From Carboxylicivirga mesophila (GTDB lineage: Bacteria; Bacteroidota; Bacteroidia; Bacteroidales; Marinilabiliaceae): a stretch of 64,000 bases of DNA. Under the pieces are notes generated by a model. That model saw only the letters and a program-made list of their open reading frames with translations. It was not told the DNA's origin and made no database searches. Made by a program: the position numbers and the translations under genes. Position 1 is the stretch's first letter. The number at the start of each line of letters is the position of its first letter. Location of the stretch: assembly GCF_018271975.1 (NCBI RefSeq), contig NZ_JAGUCN010000006.1, positions 124,001-188,000 on the forward strand. The letters run 5' to 3'. Below are positions 58,945 to 64,000 of the stretch, piece by piece.

Positions 58945-61872
58945 TTAATAACCAAAAATATCTTCTAAAGCCAATTCGTTTACCTTACCAAGTTGCGATA
59001 AAGCTTTCTTGTCTAAATCAGATTTGCGGCCTAGCACCATGTAAGTGTAGTTTTTGCCTTTAATATGCTCGTTAAAGAAGGATTCGAAGTCATCTAAAGA
59101 AATAACTTTTGCCTTCTCATAAACATCCTTGCGCACATCATAGTCAATGCCACGATCGTTATTGCTCAGGTACTCCCAAAACATATCTTTATTGGTAATG
59201 CGTTCGGTGTTAATCTGCTTAACTATACCTTCGCAGGCCTGCTTAAATTGCATCTCAGCTCTTGGCATCTCATTCATCAACTCTGTTAAGGTTGATGTGG
59301 CAATACTTAACTTATCAGCCTGTGTACCAAGGCGGCCGTATATAAAGTTATCTTTATCTGCTTTGCGGGCAGTAACATAACCTGCACCTGCCGAATAGGC
59401 TAAAGCCTTTGATTCTCTGATTTCCTGGAATACGACTGATGATAAACCGGAACCAAAGTAGTTATTAAATACCTCAGCATAAGGTATTATTTCAGCATCG
59501 AAAGGTGTGTCTTTAACCAACAGCAAAATGTTGGCCTGGTTAATGTCATAATCAACCACATACACCTGTGAGCTTTCGTTTTCGCGCATTTTGTAATCTA
59601 TGGCCTCTGGTATAGCTGCCAGCTGCTCAGGTGTTTTATGATGCTGATTCAACAATGCAGTAACTGTTTCAGCTGATGATGGGCCATAGTAATATACCTT
59701 GTGCTCATAGTAGGTCATCTCATTCAGCTGGCGGGTTAAGTCTTCCGGATTTATAGCTGTCAGTTCATCGGTGCTAAGTAGGTATTTTCCAGGTGATTTT
59801 TTGCCATAAATACCGTAATCAACCATGGCACCAAAGATACGTCCCTGACTTTTCTTGGCATCACTGCGCTTTTTGACGATACCTTTAACAAATTCATCGT
59901 ACGACTCTTGCTCGGCTTTAGCATTATGGATAATGTGCTCAAGCAATTCAATACCTTTTTCCAATTTTTCATCCAGTCCTGCAATGGTCACATAGCAACG
60001 ATCGTTACCAGCATTTACCGATAGGCTTAATCCGTAGCGGAAAAGCTCCTTGCGCAGGTCTTCAGGTGAGTATTGGTCAGTTCCTAAAAGAGGCAGGTAA
60101 TCAACCGCCAGTGGAAACTGCAGGTTGTTATTTTTACCTAAATCAATCACGTAGTTAAGGCGGAATAAGCCATTGTTTTCGTTAGTTGAGTGGAAGAATT
60201 CTAAACCAGGTTTAAGTTCTTCTTTGTGAAGTTTACTGTTGAAATCAACAAATACCGGGTTGATATCACTGATTTCCTCGGCAAGAAATGACTGGGCAAA
60301 GTCCGATTGTAAATCCCTGTTCACAGGCACAGCTGTAATTTCTGGCTTATCCACTTTAACAAGTGCGCTGTTGTCGCCAGTTCGTTTATAAACAATTACA
60401 TAGTTGTCGCCATATTTCTCTTTGGCATATGCCATTACCTGTTCTTTGGTAATTTGCTTCATCTTATCCAGGCTTGCCAACACATCGGCGTGTGACTGAC
60501 CTGAAGTAAATTCATTCATCAGCGAATAGGCCGAATAGAAAGGATACTCAAGGGCATTCATAAAGTCCAAACGTGCTTTATTCACGATAGCCTCAATGAT
60601 CCAATCTTCAAATTCACCGTTTTTCACTTTATCCAACTCGGCTAACAGCAGGTCTCTTACTTCCTCAAGCGTTTGTCCTTCTCTTGGTTTACCATTGAAG
60701 ATGTGAATGCCATAGTCGCGCATGAACCATGAGCCAGATGAGGCACTTAACACCTTCTGCTTCTGTACTAGGTCAAGATCGATTAATCCGGCTTGCCCGT
60801 TTGATAGGATAGAGCTGATAAGGTCTACCATAATTTCGTCGTCGCTGCCAACCCCATTAAAACGGAAAGCCATTTGCATGCTTTCGGCATCAGGTCCAAC
60901 AACCTCTTTGTCTACAGGGGCAGTGATTGGTTCTTCTTTTGGTAATTGTGGTTCAGCAAATTCTTTTTTTTCCATCTTACCAAAATATTGGTCAATCAAT
61001 TGAATGGTAGGTTCGAAATCCAGGTCGCCAGCCAGAGCAATAGCCATATTATTCGGGATGTAAAACTTGTCCTTGAACTTGTAAATCTCTTCCATTGAAG
61101 GATTCTTCAAATGTTCCGGGAAGCCAATTACACTTCTGCCATATGGGTGGTTCGTAAATAGACCTTCCATCATAGTTTGGAAAGCACGCTGACCATCCAT
61201 ATCCTGGTACATGTTGAATTCCTCATAAACGGTTTCCAGCTCGGTGTGAAATAAACGTAGTACCAATCCGGTGAAGCGCTCATGCTCTAGTTTAGCCCAG
61301 CGTTCCAATTCATTTTTGGGAACTTCGCACATATATACGGTTGATTCGTAGGATGTACCGGCATTTACGCGTGATGATCCCATGGCAGTGTTAAGCTTAT
61401 CAAATTCATTGGTGGCAACATAGGTGGCAGCAATTTGCGATAAGCTGTCAATTTGTGCATAGATAGCTTTCTTGGCTTCAATATCATCTGTTGCACGGTG
61501 TTTTTCAAATAATTCAGATACTTGCTCTAGTAAAGCACTTTCTTTTTCCCAGTCAACAGTTCCTACTTTGCTGGTGCCTTTAAACATCATGTGTTCCATG
61601 TAGTGCGCCAGACCGGTAGCATTGGGATCTTCGAAGGTAGAACCGGCTTTAACACCTATAAGGGCAGCTACGCGAGGTTCGTCAAGGTTACGTGTTAAAT
61701 ATACCTTTAAGCCGTTGTCAAGGGTGTAAATGCGGGCATTGTAGGGGTCGTTGGTAACTGATTCGTAACTGTAGCCATTACTATCAGTATGTTGTTGAGT
61801 TTGGTAGGTAGGTTGTTGACACGAAAAAAGTGCCATAAAGCCTGTGAGTAGCAGGCATGATAGTTGTTTCAT
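58945..61872 (-). CDS. Double M16 (pitrilysin) family metallopeptidase lipoprotein
   Basis: A 975-residue lipoprotein (signal ends MALFSC, Cys 18) with two full M16 halves. The N-terminal half has the inverted zinc site HYMEH (H90, E93, H94), and the distal Glu is probably in ELETVYEEFNMY about 76 residues later. The C-terminal half (about 520-975) lacks the zinc motif and holds the usual inactive partner fold. Members degrade small peptides inside a clam-shaped chamber. Surface or periplasmic location is inferred from the lipobox. It ends at the palindromic terminator. Confidence 0.93.
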   Translation of the reverse strand: MKQLSCLLLTGFMALFSCQQPTYQTQQHTDSNGYSYESVTNDPYNARIYTLDNGLKVYLTRNLDEPRVAALIGVKAGSTFEDPNATGLAHYMEHMMFKGTSKVGTVDWEKESALLEQVSELFEKHRATDDIEAKKAIYAQIDSLSQIAATYVATNEFDKLNTAMGSSRVNAGTSYESTVYMCEVPKNELERWAKLEHERFTGLVLRLFHTELETVYEEFNMYQDMDGQRAFQTMMEGLFTNHPYGRSVIGFPEHLKNPSMEEIYKFKDKFYIPNNMAIALAGDLDFEPTIQLIDQYFGKMEKKEFAEPQLPKEEPITAPVDKEVVGPDAESMQMAFRFNGVGSDDEIMVDLISSILSNGQAGLIDLDLVQKQKVLSASSGSWFMRDYGIHIFNGKPREGQTLEEVRDLLLAELDKVKNGEFEDWIIEAIVNKARLDFMNALEYPFYSAYSLMNEFTSGQSHADVLASLDKMKQITKEQVMAYAKEKYGDNYVIVYKRTGDNSALVKVDKPEITAVPVNRDLQSDFAQSFLAEEISDINPVFVDFNSKLHKEELKPGLEFFHSTNENNGLFRLNYVIDLGKNNNLQFPLAVDYLPLLGTDQYSPEDLRKELFRYGLSLSVNAGNDRCYVTIAGLDEKLEKGIELLEHIIHNAKAEQESYDEFVKGIVKKRSDAKKSQGRIFGAMVDYGIYGKKSPGKYLLSTDELTAINPEDLTRQLNEMTYYEHKVYYYGPSSAETVTALLNQHHKTPEQLAAIPEAIDYKMRENESSQVYVVDYDINQANILLLVKDTPFDAEIIPYAEVFNNYFGSGLSSVVFQEIRESKALAYSAGAGYVTARKADKDNFIYGRLGTQADKLSIATSTLTELMNEMPRAEMQFKQACEGIVKQINTERITNKDMFWEYLSNNDRGIDYDVRKDVYEKAKVISLDDFESFFNEHIKGKNYTYMVLGRKSDLDKKALSQLGKVNELALEDIFGY

Positions 61873-62148
61873 AAGTTTAGTTTTTGATGTTAAGAATATT
61901 TGAAGATAGTTATTTATAATTAATATAAAGACACTTGTTAAATAATTCTACTAAAGTTTTAGTTGGTTGGTTGAATTGTTAATTAGCAATGATTGAGGTG
62001 AAACTGAGGGTTGATAGGTATTTCAACTATTTTATTACCGAATTAGAGGTGTTGTTTTATCGTTAATTAGATGGGGCGAGGTGTTAAATGATTTCATAGG
62101 TTGTATTGTTTTTACTTATTTTAGACAGTAAACCTTAAAATTAAAATT
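61873..62148. other. 276-base gap between divergent M16 and GH9 genes
   Basis: AT-rich, no open frame or RNA gene seen. I found no clear TAnnTTTG box. It must hold promoters for both genes. Confidence 0.4.
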
Positions 62149-63858
62149 ATGAATAAGATTAAAACAACCATTCTGTGGTTGGTGGTCGGCTTTGTATGCA
62201 ATTCGCTTACAGCCCAACAAAACATCTATGTAAACCAGTTAGGCTATATTCCTTCAATGCCTAAGAAGGTACTGGTTGATTATCCGGCCGAGCGATTTGA
62301 GGTCATCAATACGCATACGGGCACAATTGCGTATGAAGGGACTTTTCAATTGCACAGAGAAAATGATGCCTGCAGTGGCATGACCTTGTATGAAGGCGAT
62401 TTTAGTGCAGTTGTATCTGCCGGTAATTACTTGATTCGTGTGCATTCACCCCTTAACTCAGGCATCACTTCCTATACCTTTTCCATTGCTGATGATGTGT
62501 ATACCGATGTGCTGGAGAAGGCCAATAAAGCCCTTTTTCTGCAACGATGCGGCATGGAGATAGAGCCTAAGTATGGTGGTCAGTACGCCCGTAAAACCTG
62601 CCATACAGATAATTGCTTTTATCATCCGGATTGTGAACAAGAGGGAGTGAAGAACATGACTGGCGGGTGGCACGATGCCGGTGATTATGGCAAATATGTG
62701 GCGCCGGGAAGCGTGACCATTGGTATTTTGTATGCAAGTTATGAGATTAACCAAGGCAAATGGCAGTCCGATAGCTGGAATATTCCGGAAAGTGGCAATG
62801 GTGTGCCAGATATGTTGGACGAAATACGCTATGAGCTTGATTGGCTTTTTAAGATGCAGAGAACAGATGGCGCTGTTCATGAAAAAATACACACCAAAGA
62901 TTATGTGCAGTTTATAATGCCATCAGAGGGTCAGGTTCCGCAGTTTATCTATGAAGTGTCATCGACAGCTACAGCTGACTTTGCGGCCATTATGGCAAAA
63001 TCAGCACGTGTATTTAAAGAGTTGGATCGGCACCTGGCGGATAAGTGTCTTCAGGCAGCTCTACTATCCTATAAGTACCTTGAGCAGCATCCTGAGATAT
63101 TTCCTGAAGGAGGATTTAAGAATCCGGCTGATACAAAAGCAGGTGGTTATTCTGATGCATATGACAAGGATGAGCGTATATGGGCAGCTGCCGAGTTGTA
63201 TCTGACAACCGGCAAGAGAAAATACCTGAATGATTTCAACGCGTTAAATACTATTTTTAACAGTGAGTTTGCCGAAGCCGGATGGATTAACCCCGCAGCT
63301 TTAGGTTTCTATTCAATATTATTGGCTGAAGATAAGCAGTTGTTATCTGTTCAGGAGAAATTGCGGAAGGGACTAATCAACTATTGTAATCATCATAAAG
63401 AAATCGCCAGTAAGGATGGGTTTGGTATTGGCATGTTGCCCGATGACTATACCTGGGGGTCTAATGGTACGGTCATGTTTAAAGCCATGAACCTCATAAT
63501 GGGGGATTACTTATTGAATGATAAAAGGAGTGGAGAAATAGCATTACGGCACCTGGACTATATCCTTGGTATGAATCCCAACAAGAAATGTTATGTGACA
63601 GGGGTAGGTACCAACCGGATATTGCACCTGCACCATGCGCCTACGGTATCGGATTTAAATGCTGAGCCAGTGCCAGGCATCATGACGGGCGGTCCCAACA
63701 AGTACCGTAATGACGAAGCCCTGCAGGCGGTTTTTACCGATTCAACACCACCGGCCCGGGTTTTCCTGGATAATGAAGAAAGCTACTCGTCCAATGAACA
63801 TACCATTTACACCAATGCGGCATTTCAGTTTGTTGCAAGCTATTTTAACAGGCCATAA
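62149..63858 (+). CDS. GH9 endoglucanase
   Basis: A 569-residue secreted enzyme with a signal peptide (to about residue 22, SLTAQQ), an Ig-like N-terminal domain (CelD_N-type, about 24-112, IYVNQLGYIPSMPKKVLVD) and a GH9 (alpha/alpha)6 barrel. The base is in GGWHDAGDYGKYV (D176, D179), the His motif is in RILHLHHAPT, and the acid Glu is E550 in the C-terminal SYSSNEHTIYTN. These are the family hallmarks. It should hydrolyse beta-1,4-glucan or mixed-linkage glucan, exo/endo mode unknown. No carbohydrate-binding module is attached. It ends at a strong terminator. Confidence 0.95.
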   Translation: MNKIKTTILWLVVGFVCNSLTAQQNIYVNQLGYIPSMPKKVLVDYPAERFEVINTHTGTIAYEGTFQLHRENDACSGMTLYEGDFSAVVSAGNYLIRVHSPLNSGITSYTFSIADDVYTDVLEKANKALFLQRCGMEIEPKYGGQYARKTCHTDNCFYHPDCEQEGVKNMTGGWHDAGDYGKYVAPGSVTIGILYASYEINQGKWQSDSWNIPESGNGVPDMLDEIRYELDWLFKMQRTDGAVHEKIHTKDYVQFIMPSEGQVPQFIYEVSSTATADFAAIMAKSARVFKELDRHLADKCLQAALLSYKYLEQHPEIFPEGGFKNPADTKAGGYSDAYDKDERIWAAAELYLTTGKRKYLNDFNALNTIFNSEFAEAGWINPAALGFYSILLAEDKQLLSVQEKLRKGLINYCNHHKEIASKDGFGIGMLPDDYTWGSNGTVMFKAMNLIMGDYLLNDKRSGEIALRHLDYILGMNPNKKCYVTGVGTNRILHLHHAPTVSDLNAEPVPGIMTGGPNKYRNDEALQAVFTDSTPPARVFLDNEESYSSNEHTIYTNAAFQFVASYFNRP

Positions 63859-63868
63859 CGGATTAATA

Positions 63869-63897
63869 AAGCCGCACAGCTATTGGCTGTGCGGCTT
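63869..63897. terminator. Bidirectional terminator
   Basis: AAGCCGCACAGC (63869-63880) pairs with GCTGTGCGGCTT (63886-63897), 5-base loop, between convergent genes. Confidence 0.85.
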
Positions 63898-63917
63898 CAT
63901 CATATGCTTTGAGGTAT

Positions 63918-64000
63918 TTATTCAAACAGCTCATTTAACAGGCCGCTGCTTTCTTTACCGCTGTTCTTGCCCATGGGCGCAATAGCCCTTATCAGCTTAT
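63918..64000 (-). CDS. C-terminal end of an unidentified protein (partial)
   Basis: A minus-strand frame enters from the right edge and reads about 26 codons to TAA at 63918-63920, ending KESSGLLNELFE. It is short and shows no recognisable motif. The terminator at 63869-63897 lies directly downstream, which supports a real gene end. I cannot name it. Confidence 0.5.
   Translation of the reverse strand, partial: KLIRAIAPMGKNSGKESSGLLNELFE

Noticed and set aside
62458-62892. 144-codon minus-strand open frame inside GH9
   Set aside because: Overlaps catalytic GH9 sequence on the other strand and has no family resemblance.

Overview
The window comes from a Bacteroidota chromosome, most likely a marine or anaerobic member of Bacteroidales/Marinilabiliales (this rank is an inference). 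The evidence is AT-rich DNA, scarce Shine-Dalgarno sites, repeated Bacteroidota-type promoter boxes (TAnnTTTG, twice with a perfect TTTG 19 bases upstream), many lipoprotein signals, family types common in the phylum (DUF4251, DUF4136, SPOR-like, BlaI/BlaR1 pairs) and several secreted polysaccharide-degrading enzymes. No phage, insertion sequence, CRISPR array, rRNA or replication origin was seen.

Layout. 1-3.5 kb: tail of an unknown gene, a cysteate-synthase-like PLP enzyme with a PhnA-like protein, and a cation/proton antiporter. 3.5-10.9 kb: AT-rich repeats, a secreted HExxH protein, an MsbA-like exporter, purB, an EI24/CysZ-like membrane protein, proC, and a cysteine-synthase homologue with a Cys-rich tail. 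11-16 kb (minus strand): an ECF sigma / anti-sigma-like / metal-sensor-like / double Spy-like operon, then a secreted nuclease-like protein and a beta-helix lipoprotein. 16-28 kb: housekeeping genes (AI-2E/PerM family, NahK-like kinase, guaB, recQ, miaA), a degenerate cyclase-HD fusion and an M3 oligopeptidase. 28-35 kb: envelope proteins, nitroreductase, ElyC-like protein and a GH13 amylase lipoprotein. 35-47 kb: acyl-ACP thioesterase, a B12-type radical SAM protein with an unusual cluster motif, M1 aminopeptidase, a BlaI/BlaR1 pair with a readable operator-promoter, hflKC and nhaC. 51-57 kb: two tRNAs and a GH20 / CBM9-like / GH29 glycan cluster. 57-64 kb: serB, tcdA, a double M16 protease, a GH9 glucanase and the end of a further gene.

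The most notable locus is 47.3-50.8 kb. It has an ECF sigma factor and a small zf-HC2-like anti-sigma candidate, then an exported precursor with seven E(G/A)KCG motifs, a DUF692 (MNIO) iron oxidase, a DUF2063 partner and a DoxX membrane protein. This is the architecture of the HvfABC/bufferin type of ribosomally made copper-binding peptide, in which cysteines of EGKCG motifs become oxazolone/thioamide groups. A 13-bp hairpin lies between precursor and maturase genes, and a possible ECF-type promoter lies before the precursor. It is probably a metal (copper) buffering system under its own sigma factor. The locus at 11-13.7 kb is a second, independent sigma/anti-sigma/periplasmic-sensor module, so the window may hold two envelope or metal stress circuits.
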